In this document: positions 23,717 to 33,170 of the stretch, in pieces
Numbering within the stretch: position 1 is the stretch's first letter
Layout: each line of letters begins with the position of its first letter
Source: Escallonia rubra
Lineage: Eukaryota > Streptophyta > Magnoliopsida > Escalloniales > Escalloniaceae
Length of the DNA stretch: 64,000 nt
Direction: 5' to 3'
NCBI GenBank assembly: GCA_033065855.1
Contig: JAVXUO010000052.1
Location: forward strand, 62,001 to 126,000
Made by a program: the position numbers and the translations under genes
The notes under the pieces: generated by a model
Database searches by the model: none
Told to the model about the DNA's origin: nothing
The model's input: the letters and a program-made list of their open reading frames with translations, nothing else

Positions 23717-24526
23717 TCAAAACTTGTACTGCGAATGAGCGAGAACCTGGAAGTTCTCATCCGACGGACTCAAGTGAACCTTCTTTGGAAGCGTCAGCCC
23801 ACACAGCAAACCCCCGCCGTCCGATTTCAAATCCTTCTTTCCCGCGCGTTCCCTCACAGCGTTCCAGTCCTTAAGCACCGTCGATGCGGTGGACGAGGAC
23901 GACGTGGTCGATTCGGCACCGTCCGATGAGAAATCCACCGACTCTCCACACGAGAAGTCACAGGACTCGCCACCAGAGGACCGGTCGCTCCTCTTCGACC
24001 CGATGCGGCCGAGGCGCCGCCTCCTCCCAGGGCGGCTCTCGCTCTCCTCCCCAGACAGATCACGGAAGCAGATCGCCGAGAGCCCCGACAAGACGCCAAA
24101 CTCCGATCCGCCGTACACCGTCGCGGCAATATTGAGGACGCCGTGGAACCTGCCGGAGGGGCGGCGGATTTGCACGGCGGTGAACGCCGGGGTCCCGACC
24201 GCCGCCCTGGATCCGGGGACGAGGCAGCTGCTGAGGAGAAACCGAACGGTGCCGACAAGAAAATCTTTGATGTAGCCGGCGGCGTAGATTTCGATGGAGA
24301 CGGCCGAGGTCTCGCCGGAGACGAACTCCGGCAGGACGCGGAACATGAACTTCTCGTTCCAGGTGGGGTTCTCGCCGCCGACCCGGTCGACCCTGGAACG
24401 GAGCTTGGCGGACGGGTCGACCCAGGCGAGGGCGTAGGTCTGGAAGCGGCGCAAGTTTGACGACGGCGTCTTGAGGCCTTGGGCGGAGATCAGGTTGATC
24501 TCGAGAATGTGGGTCTCCGTCTCCAT
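23717..24526 (-). CDS. C2-domain protein (SRC2/CaLB-like), intronless
   Basis: A single exon of 269 residues. Residues about 5-100 form a C2 domain: HILEINLISAQGLK, then the strand YALAWVDPSAKLRSRVD, then ENPTWNEKFMF, and IYAAGYIKDFLVGTVRFLLS. C2 domains bind acidic phospholipids, often with calcium, and plant proteins of this single-C2 type are linked to membrane and stress signalling. The later part is Ser/Arg-rich (SGEESESRPGRRRRLGR) and low in structure, and the C-terminus (DWNAVRERAGKKDLKSDGGG) resembles that of related plant C2 proteins. The ATG at 24526 is the first in frame and begins METETHILEI directly before the domain. The exact subfamily and partners are not readable. Long ORFs on the opposite strand here are shadows of its GC-rich coding sequence. 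Confidence 0.85.
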   Translation of the reverse strand: METETHILEINLISAQGLKTPSSNLRRFQTYALAWVDPSAKLRSRVDRVGGENPTWNEKFMFRVLPEFVSGETSAVSIEIYAAGYIKDFLVGTVRFLLSSCLVPGSRAAVGTPAFTAVQIRRPSGRFHGVLNIAATVYGGSEFGVLSGLSAICFRDLSGEESESRPGRRRRLGRIGSKRSDRSSGGESCDFSCGESVDFSSDGAESTTSSSSTASTVLKDWNAVRERAGKKDLKSDGGGLLCGLTLPKKVHLSPSDENFQVLAHSQYKF

Positions 24527-24576
24527 GTGGGAGTGCCCTAATCCCTCACTAAACCTTAATTAACCCTCTCATACCT

Positions 24577-24590
24577 CATATACATATATC
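24577..24590 (-). promoter_or_regulatory. TATA-like element of the C2-domain gene
   Basis: GATATATGTATATG on the minus strand lies about 50-65 bp before the start codon, a workable distance for a short leader. It is positional evidence only. Confidence 0.4.
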
Positions 24591-25164
24591 AGGTGGGTTT
24601 TGCAGTATTACAATTCTCTGTTCTTCGTGATCTGAATGGAATGGAGGGTTAAGGGTTCAAGAATGGGGATTTCGATCCATCAAGAAACCCAGGAGAGGGA
24701 GAGAGAATCTCTCTCGCGTGGGCAGTGGAAGATTCCAGTAACAGTTACGAGTGGGGGTTTTGCAGTTGCGCTAATGAGCTACATAAGGCGGGTTTTCATT
24801 TCGGAGACGGCTGTAAATAGCAAAACTTACAGTGTTTGTAAGCGAAGAACAACCGCCAAGCAATTTGGGTGGGGTTTAATGTTTGTTTTATTTCCTTTTT
24901 GTTAGATAATACTTTGAACTCTGGGGTTAGCGTATTGTTTGATGAGGCATTGCACTGTCACCAGGTCTATTTTGAGAGGACAATCATCAGTCAACATTGA
25001 ATGAATTCACAATTCTGAAGTGGTGAAGCTGAATATACGTGTATAAGGGGGAAGTTCTTTTAGCTGGATCAGGGTCTCTTTTCTGTTGTTCGGGAAGGGG
25101 GAGTGCAACAAAAACATCTTTGCCTTTTTTGCCTCACTTGCTCAAACATCCCTCTAGTTTTATA

Positions 25165-26392
25165 GGATCATTTGCACATAAAACCCTATAGTTTGAAGGT
25201 TTGTGCGTATTTCACCCTACTATTTCAATTTTGGAGCAATTTACCTCACTGTTCATTAATTTGTGCTCAATTTACCAATTGACGGATTGAAGCCAATTTT
25301 TTGGATGCCCGTCAATTTCTCAAGGGCAAATTTGTGACTTCAATCATCCAATCCACCTTGGCAATCACATGTCCACCTAACCAAATGTTGGCCTAATCAA
25401 AACCATCCACCTATGCAAACCACATCACCACTGCCAACAAAAATTCTTTCACCGGCAAAATCCAAAGCTCTACAGAAAAGGGCCAAGGTGATGGTTCAGA
25501 CACATGCCAGTCCCAGCAATGCCGTCCAAAACCCAACCACCGTAGCGCCTCCAAACCCTTAATGGCGCTACCACCTTCCAATCCCAATCACCGCAGCGCC
25601 GTCAAACCCCATCACTGCAGCGCCGTCCAAACCCCACCACTGCAGCGCCGTCTACCCCACCTCCATCACAGAGTCGTTCCAACCCCCCACCATCACAGAG
25701 TCGTCCAACACCCCCCCCCCCGCCAGCCCTCTCCAAACCCCCAACGGTGCTAGCACAGTTCAACCCCAACGCTCGAAGACGACGTCGAACTCCGTCTTCT
25801 CCCCGACGACGGCAAGCACCTCCACAGCGGTGCCTGGAGCAGCGATGACAACAGGGCCGAAGGCGGTGGCGGTGATGTTGAGCTTGTCCTGCAGGTACTC
25901 GACGAGCTTCAACGCGTCGGCGAGGGATAAGTCAGAGATGTCGTTGCCGAGGAAGATCTCGATGGCGTCAACAGCGGCAATAGGGCATCAACGGCGGTAG
26001 TGCGATTAGGAGGTACAATCAGTTGAGGCGGGAGGTGTCGAAGGAAAAGAAGGCGGAGAAGGCGATGCCGACATTGGCAGAGTTGAAGCTGCCTTTGGGG
26101 GAGTTGAGGAGGCTGAGGAAGGTGGGGATCGAGTTGGACAAAAGGTTGAAATGGGTGATTGAGGCTGATGTGGCTGATTAAGACTAATGTGGCTGCCAAT
26201 GTGGTTTGGGGGTTGAATTGACCTTTTTACCCTTAAAATTTTGACCGGCGTCCAAAAAATTTGATTTCAATCCGTCAATTGGTAAATCAAGCACAAATTA
26301 ATGAACAGTGAGGTGAATTGCGCCAAAATTGAAATAATAAGGTGAAATATGCACAAACCTTCAAACTATAGGGTTTTATGTGCAAATGATCC
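25165..26392. mobile_element. Pack-MULE copy 2, opposite orientation, carries the L12 fragment
   Basis: It has the same termini as copy 1: GGATCATTTGCACATAAAAC at the left and its inverse GTTTTATGTGCAAATGATCC at the right. The internal order is reversed, so the L12 fragment reads on the minus strand. No exact 9-bp flanking duplication remains (AGTTTTATA against TTTTATTTA), suggesting an older or eroded insertion. Confidence 0.87.
25766..26199 (-). pseudogene. Captured plastid ribosomal protein L12 fragment (copy 2)
   Basis: On the minus strand the sequence reads CPIAAVDAIEIFLGNDISDL, then SLADALKLVEYLQDKLNI, TATAFGPVVIAAPGTAVEVL and GEKTEFDVVFE. It is collinear with copy 1 and with the N-terminal part of chloroplast L12. 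Here the reading does not stop at the same point as in copy 1 (FERW instead of FEC-stop). The transit-peptide-like 5' part is again out of frame with the body. Both copies end at the same place in the host gene, so the capture predates their separation. Confidence 0.82.
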
Positions 26393-26742
26393 TTTTATTT
26401 ATTGCAAACGGCTCATTCTAGTGCATTCTTATTGTGTTGTACACCCGGTAAGAATCGTAACATATTATTAGAGGAAATATCCAACTTGCCTTCTTTATCC
26501 TTCGGTTTCTTCACTTGATCCATACATTATCGTAGTTGCCACCGCCACTTTATCTCAACCACCATAGCCCCACCCAACCCACCACCTCCCTGCCTCCGAC
26601 GACCTCAACCTTCCGGCCCACATCCAAATTAATCCTTAGCAGTCGCTAACTCCAATGGTCCCAGCCCAACCCAAATAAGCCTTTAGCCGTTGTCACTGCC
26701 CAGCTCCCAGACTTTAACGATCCCAGCCCCACCCAAATTGAA
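26393..26742. other. C-rich repeat-derived spacer
   Basis: No gene. The CCACC-rich low-complexity text resembles the filler of nearby Pack-MULEs and continues after the hAT insertion (27773-27945) and after the solo LTR (30402-30600). This suggests one older element broken by two later insertions. Confidence 0.4.
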
Positions 26743-26750
26743 CCCTAGCC

Positions 26751-27764
26751 TAGGGATGGCAATTAGACCCGCAACCGGCGGATCTCCGCCCCGCCCCGCC
26801 CCGATAGGGGCGGATTATTTTGACTTTGACCGGTTATGGGGCGGGTATGGTATTTAAATTCCTAACCCGCAGCGGGTTAGGATCGGGTATGGTTTCTGTC
26901 CAGCCCGCCCCGGTATCCGACCCGTACCCGCCCCGGTATACAAACCCTAAGTCATTACTTATCACCTAATCTCGGCCGTCCATCTTACATCTATATAAAT
27001 GCCCACAAATGACAAAGCCTTAACCCTTTCATTCTTTCTTTCGGCCGACTCAGCGCCGCTGCCGCTGCCTTCTCTTCCCCCGCAGCTTCAGCCTCCTCAC
27101 GGCCACAAAACACCTCCACCTCGCCACCCCCTAACGGACCACCCACCACCTAACAGTCAACTGATCACCGTCCACCTTCTCCTTGGCCAAACAGCGCACC
27201 GCCACCTCCACCGTTCGTCCACATCCAACTCATATTCTTGTCCAAATAGCGGTAGTGTTGTCGACTTTGCCAACTGCGACTGCCGCGACTGACAGAGGAG
27301 TGCACGCCGGCGTAGGCGCGACGCATCTGTGAGAGCTACAAGGGGCGCTAGATCTGCAGCCTCTGCGACGAGGTGGTGCGATCGGAGTGGCGAATCAGAC
27401 GATTAGGCATTGGACCGGCACATAAAGCTTTTGTTTTTCTTTCTTTCCTTTTTTATTTGTTTTGGGCTGAATTCTTTCTTACCATTTGGTGGTGAAAATG
27501 TTGTTTGTATGTCGGCAGTGGCCGTGGGAAGTAATTGTGCCTTTTTCTTCTATCGAGTTTCGAACAGACTTTGGCTGTGGCTGTGAGTGGGGAAAGATCG
27601 GGGCGGATAGGGGCGGGGTCGGGTTTCCTAAACTAGATTAGGATCGGGGATGGTATTGCCCTCTTTTGACCGGGGCGGGGCGGGGCGGAGTGGAGTTTCA
27701 GGACTAACGGGGCGGGTGCGGATTTAGTAAGATCCGCATCCGACCCGCCCCATTGCCATCCCTA
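26751..27764. mobile_element. Non-autonomous hAT element with perfect 8-bp target duplication
   Basis: Ends are TAGGGATGGCAATTAGACCC at the left and TTGCCATCCCTA at the right, inverted copies of each other. The 8-mer CCCTAGCC flanks both sides (26743-26750 and 27765-27772). Both subterminal regions carry clustered GGGGCGGGT-type words in inverted orientation, as hAT transposase-binding arrays often do. The middle has no transposase, only a proline-rich ORF (26999-27292) without a known domain. Confidence 0.92.
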
Positions 27765-28549
27765 CCCTAGCCCCTTTACAAATGTAATTTCTTCCATCCT
27801 TCCACCATTATCCTCTGCTATTTACTAAATCGACCAATTCTGTGGACGTGAGTGGTGGTGGTTGGATGGTGTTTTATTCGCGGTGGGTGTGAATGGTCGT
27901 ATTTGACGGGGTTAGTTTGGTGGACATGTTGTGATGGTGGCGATGACTGTTGTAACACCCCGAAAATTAATTAAAATTCACGGAGCGTTAACGATCATAT
28001 AATCAAAATTCGGAGTAAACCTTACAATATCGAAAGTCTCCCAAAAGAAATCAGAAACCTTAAAATATCATAAATATCTTAAACGGTCAATCAGAGCATG
28101 CACTAATAACTCCCAAGAGTATATCAATATCTGTCATAGAGCCCAAAGCTTTTATACAATCCAAAAAATTTCTCCAACACGGAGTTCAAAACAAAACCTA
28201 AACAATACCAACTTGTCTTAATTAAATACACTTAAATGTCAATACTAACTCTGAAATAAGGCAGCTAACTCTTGATCACACAACTAGCCTTTCGAATTTG
28301 AAATCCCACCTACTAATCACCTGAAAGGAAAAACCATAAGGGAATGAGCCAAATGCCCAATAAGGTCGCTCAAAAGACCAATCAAACAAAATAAAATATA
28401 TCTGAGAAACAAAATTTCGGAAGCACAAAATGTTTCGACGGAACGGATAAGCAAACTAGATTTCAAATGCCAAAATATATCTGAATAACAAATTTTCAAA
28501 GGCACACTAGTTTCAACTGAACAGAGATCAGACCAAATATCAAATGTCA

Positions 28550-28870
28550 AAATATATATGAGTACGGATACAGATATCAATTGTCAAAATATATCTGAGT
28601 ACGGAGACATATGTCAAAATATATCTGAGTACGGAGACAGATATCAAATGTCAAAATATATCGGAGTACAGAGACAAACACTATCAGACCAAATATCAAA
28701 TGTCAAAATATATCTGAATACGGAGATAGATACTATCAAACCAAATATGAAATATCAAAATATATCTGAGTACGGAGACAGATATCAAATGTCAAAATAT
28801 ATCTGAGTACGAAGACAGACACTATCAGACCAAATATCAAATGTCAAAATATATCTGAATACAGAGACAT
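28550..28870. repeat. Minisatellite of about 37 bp units with interspersed spacer
   Basis: The core TGTCAAAATATATCTGAGTA, followed by CGGAGACAG, recurs about eight or nine times with small changes. Some units are separated by CACTATCAGACCAAATATCA. Weaker copies begin near 28390. The array lies inside the solo LTR. Variable spacing and lack of unique spacers rule out a CRISPR-like array. Confidence 0.85.
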
Positions 28871-29597
28871 ACACTAGAGAACCATTCAGAAAGTGGTCAC
28901 ATACGTCATTCCTGACATATGAGGTCGGTTCAGAAAGTAAGATCGCGATCTCTAGCTCAACTCCCCTGAGCTAGCCCACGTTTCAATCCACGGGGGTAAG
29001 TCGGAAATAAGTCACATACACTGTGACATGGCTCATAAAGTCACTAAAACAAAATCTCAAAATGACCGTTGTCAAATATCGGATATTTCAAACCATATTC
29101 AAATGTTTCAAAATAACATTATCAAATTACGGACTTGTCGAACAATTAGTAGAGTTTACGAAAATAATGACGGTCATAAATAACTGAAACGACGATATCA
29201 ATATGTCAAAATTCTTAGTTCAAACAAACTCGACAGAATTTGATTTCTACAAATAATAGCATTGAAAACGAATTATTCATAACCATGGTCAAAACAAAGG
29301 GGAAGAGAAAGTCACTTAACTCAATTCGAAGAAGTTCAGATTTCAAAAAAAGAAACTAAGGACTTTCATGAGCGATTGGTCCATCGCTGATTCGAATTTC
29401 GAAAGTAAACCCTTACCTTAATCAAGCCTTTAAGAACGCAAATCATCGAGCACCACTTTAGAACTCAAGAGTTTCCCAAGCCTTCTCTTTCTCTCTTTCC
29501 ACCGCAAGGGTAAATGGAACAAACTTTCCAAGCCTTTTGAGAGCCACAAATTCTTAAGCTCCTCCTTAGAGCTTCCAAACTTTCCAAGCCTTCTTCT

Positions 29598-29630
29598 CTA
29601 TCTCTCTCTCTCTCTCCCTCTCTCTCTCGC
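29598..29630. repeat. (CT)n microsatellite
   Basis: A CT-dinucleotide run with a few interruptions, inside the solo LTR. Confidence 0.8.
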
Positions 29631-30401
29631 AAAGGAGAGGAAAAGAAACAGAGGACCCAAAAAGGTTAGGAACGAAATAAAACACTATTTATATGGGACA
29701 TAAATCTTTAAGTTTTCATTCGACCGAAAATAGTTTTCAGTCTACCGAATCCAACAGAGGTGAAATTTTACACTATTCACTCAAAGCAATACAAGTTTAA
29801 GTCGACTCAATCCTTCAGTTGTTTCTTCTCTTGATTTAAAACACTTTTAAGTCGACTGAAAACACCTTTAAGTCGACCGAAAACACTTTTAATTCGACCG
29901 AAAATAATTTTAAGTCGACTGAAAAATAGTTTTAGTCGACTGAAAGTACGATTCATTCGACTAAAAGTTACTGTTCATCGACTAAAAGTTACGGTTTATC
30001 AACTAAAAGTTACTGTTCATCGACTAAAAATTTCAGAAAACCTTTTTAGTCGACTAAAAACCTTTTTTGACCGAAAAATGAGTTTTTTAGTCGACTTAAA
30101 ATCTTTAAGTCGACCGAAAACTTCAGTAGCTCATTTCTACACAAAAAAATCTTTTCATTCGAAGCAAAACCCATTTTCATTCGAAACCAAACTATTTTCC
30201 TTCGACCGAATATTTCTGAACTCAAAAACTTTATCATCAATAAGTTTTGATTCGAATAAAACCATGCACTTTCATTCGACCTAAAATTTCAGAAACAATC
30301 CCAATTCATTTTCTTAATTTTAACAAAAGGCCACAAACTTATTTATTCAAAAATACTAATTTCACACAAAGAAAAGAAAATTTTCGGGGTATTACAACTG
30401 T

Positions 30402-31216
30402 GGGTTGATGAGGCTTGGTTATGGGCGATGACGGACGTGGCTAGGGCCACTGGTGACAGAGAATGTCGCTGAGGCTCCTTGTCTTGGGGGACGTGGCTTG
30501 GGCTGTGGCGAATAAAGGGGTGGTTGTGGATAGGGCTGGGTTGGTGAGAGTGACGGCTAAAGTTAGGTTCGGTTGGAGTGGAGAATAAACAGGGGTATGA
30601 GTGGGAGAGAAAAAAAAATGGAGGGTCTTATAGCAAATTCCTCGTATTAATTGTGCAAAATGCACTTTCCAAGAGCGTATCATGTCCCGTCATTTTAGAC
30701 GAATGGTTGCTAAGAAATTGGCACTATAGGGGCCATTTGCAACAAATGACACTAAATGTGTGTCTTTGCAACCGAGGTAAACCACGAAGTGTGCTTTTGC
30801 ACTTTTCCGTAGTACTGAAGTTCTCCATGTTGTATTTAGCTGTTGCTCTCTAAGTTGTAGATAATGCCTATAACTCCTGGTATAACGACAATTATGGTTC
30901 ACGAATAACTTTATTGCCATCTTTGTTAACGTCTTCCTCGAGAATTCTTAGCTATATTTCTTAGTCACTAAACAAATTGAATGCGAGTAAAAATATTTTG
31001 TGACCATTAATTAAGAAGTTGTTAAGAGCCAAAAAATTTATATTAGTTTAGTAGCATTATTGTGACCCATCGATATACAAATTAATACACGTAAAACCTT
31101 CTTATAGTAATATAATAAAAAATATATAACAAAAGATTGAAATCCTGAGGGACCTAAAACAGTTATGGTGTTAATAGAACTAGGAAGGAAAAACATAAGG
31201 AAAACCCTAAGTAAAT
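30402..31216. other. Intergenic and 3' flank of the second C2 gene
   Basis: The left part (to about 30620) is G-rich filler that matches in character the text before the solo LTR. The rest is AT-rich with no exon. The right edge should hold the 3' UTR of the leftward C2 gene. Confidence 0.45.
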
Positions 31217-31891
31217 CTATATCTTGGTTGGACTGGAACCAAAGCACATCAGCCGCTTCTTCTTCTTCTTCAAAGCTTCACCTTTATTACCCATGAATTC
31301 CTCATAATCCATGGCCAAGTTTTGCCAATTACAATCACCGATAAGCAGTGGATGCCCCTTCCAAACAACCATATCTACGCTCAACCATCCGACTATATAC
31401 TTACCCTTGTCAACTCGAAGGTTCGCAGATCCCATAAGCGTAGTTATGGCCTCTTTCTGTTGCTTTTTCTCTGGTTGAATCTCTTCATTACTCTCCCAAT
31501 CAGAATCATCGTACTTCACCGCAACTTCCAGGCCATTGTCCTCCTTTTTCGCGCTACCCAGCTTGAAAAAATCATCCATCTTGCACAGAGCCACGCCAAC
31601 AGTCTTGTCGGGAAGAAACTTGCGTGTTCGGAAAACCTCGAACCTGACCATGGAGTCCTTATCGAAAACGAAGCTGCGTTTTACAGTGAACACAAACCCT
31701 TGGTTCCATTCAGGCTTCGAGGCGTTAATGCAACTTACCTCCTTTGTTTCGGCCTCCTTATGTTTGTCGATCCTTATCTTGACGTAGGTGCTTGCACCTT
31801 CGTGCATCTTACTCAAAGCTGCATTCTTTACTGCAATCTCCAAAACCCTAGGTTTTCGGCCGGACGAAGAACCACCAATGATCGTCGTCAT
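31217..31891 (-). CDS. Small C2-like domain protein, intronless
   Basis: A reading of 224 residues from MTTIIGG. An upstream in-frame ATG at 31993 would add 34 residues, but a TATA box (CTATATATG on the minus strand, about 31968-31977) lies downstream of it, so transcripts should start near 31940 and use 31891. Residues about 12-110 read as a divergent C2 sandwich: RVLEIAVKNAALSK, STYVKIRIDKH, SKPEWNQGFVFTVK, SMVRFEVFRTR, KTVGVALCKMDDFF. The usual calcium-binding aspartates are not obvious, so calcium dependence is doubtful. The tail includes a long acidic/basic linker and ends KKKKKRLMCFGSS, whose basic cluster plus cysteine might favour membrane contact. Function is not identified. Confidence 0.72.
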   Translation of the reverse strand: MTTIIGGSSSGRKPRVLEIAVKNAALSKMHEGASTYVKIRIDKHKEAETKEVSCINASKPEWNQGFVFTVKRSFVFDKDSMVRFEVFRTRKFLPDKTVGVALCKMDDFFKLGSAKKEDNGLEVAVKYDDSDWESNEEIQPEKKQQKEAITTLMGSANLRVDKGKYIVGWLSVDMVVWKGHPLLIGDCNWQNLAMDYEEFMGNKGEALKKKKKRLMCFGSSPTKI

Positions 31892-31967
31892 TCGCTCGCT
31901 CTCTTCTCTGTCCCTCTCTCTCTTGAATTTCAGCTTTTTCGGTAGGTTCGAAGGGATGCACTTGTGC

Positions 31968-31977
31968 ACATATATAG
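31968..31977 (-). promoter_or_regulatory. TATA box of the small C2 gene
   Basis: CTATATATG on the minus strand, about 80 bp before the chosen ATG. It decides against the upstream ATG, which would sit before the TATA box. Confidence 0.55.
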
Positions 31978-31999
31978 AGAGGTTCTCCTCCAAACCCTA

Positions 32000-33170
32000 A
32001 ACTTTATAGGATTCCTAGTCTTTTACTTGTACGGATATTCTTCCTTTTCCTTTAGGATGGAGGCGTTGCCGTGTGCGTCGTAGATCTATATTAGGAGTAT
32101 ACTATTGTAAGTGAAACTGTTTAAATCTGTGGTGCCAAGAAGTGGAGTGGGCTGCCTCGAACAGGCTGCAATGAGTATCAAATATTCATGTGGTGATGTT
32201 TCTATAAAGCTATAATTCAAGGATTGAAAACTTAATGAAGTACGATAAACATAATTCGTTGTGACAGATTAGACTCAAAAGAGAAAGCAATTTGCCGTTC
32301 ACTGGAGCAGTTCACAAATCCCAACCGACTTCAATCTCTCTGGCCAAAGCGAGGCATCTCAGAACAGAGGAACACTAGTGAACCCGGCTGCTAGAATGGG
32401 TGAAGAACCCAAATCGGTGGATCCACCCAGATGAAATTGGCCGAAGGTGGATGGATAGGAAGGGGACGAATACCGTTTGGAGTATCTCATTGTAGGGCTT
32501 GTTTAGAGAGGATGGAAAATTAGAGTACAAAAATGTGTCATCTCTATGGTTTTTCATCCACAATAAATAAAAAAAAGAACGTCTTTCTCTTGTGTTGTTT
32601 GGTTGCCTGAGAAGGAAAATAGGAAGAAATTGAGAGGAACGAGAAAACAAATGAATGACTTTAATAGATATACCATGTTAAGTTTTTAATACACTAAATG
32701 TAAAGAGTCAAATGAGTAGGTCACACTTTTTTTTTTTTTGTAGCTCAAAAGAAAAGTTCATTCCTCATATTTTTCCAACCTTTCCCCCTCTCCCTTCATA
32801 TCAATCAAATTAATATTCTTTTACCCCTCCACTTTTTCCTTCGTTCTTTTCCATCTTTTCAAAATTTCAATTTTAAGGTACTTTAACGAATTAAGTTTGC
32901 TCGGCCAAAGAGAGAAAGGGAAAACAATATGATTTACATGATTGTCAAGTTATTAAGTCACCGAGTTGTAGAACTCCGTAAACAGAATTATTTGAAGACT
33001 GGTTTCTTGATTAGCCTAAATTAAATACACGAACTCAAGCCTTAACCATGAGACCAAATGGTATAAAAGGTTCATTTTATTACTAAATACGAAATGAACA
33101 ACACAACAAACCCATGCATATTTCACAATTCCAAGGAGAAGAAGACTACAGATAGCACTGCGTAATACCA
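32000..33170. other. Intergenic, no gene recognised
   Basis: AT-rich sequence with short ORFs only. Its right part should contain the 3' UTR of BAG6. I see no clear repeat. Confidence 0.5.

Larger units (their letters stand above)
27951..30396. mobile_element. Solo LTR (2,446 bp) of an LTR retrotransposon
   Basis: The sequence starts TGTAACACCCCGAAAATT and ends AAAATTTTCGGGGTATTACA. It therefore has TG..CA ends and unusually long inverted termini. It is flanked by an exact 5-bp duplication ACTGT (27946-27950 and 30397-30401), the size made by retroviral-type integrases. There is no gag/pol reading frame, primer-binding site or second LTR, so recombination to a solo LTR is the simplest reading. 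Inside are a minisatellite (28550-28870) and a region thick with AGTCGACT palindromes (29730-30120). The superfamily (Gypsy or Copia) cannot be told. Confidence 0.8.

Noticed and set aside
23854..24460. Several 80-134 codon ORFs overlapping the first C2 gene
   Set aside because: These are frame shadows of a GC-rich coding exon, rich in Arg and Pro and without domains.
28550..28870. Regularly repeated units resembling a CRISPR array
   Set aside because: Spacing is irregular, spacers are not unique, there are no cas genes, and the array lies inside a plant LTR.
31322..31945. 207-codon ORF on the plus strand
   Set aside because: It is antisense to the small C2 gene, whose minus-strand reading has a domain, a TATA box and a sensible start.
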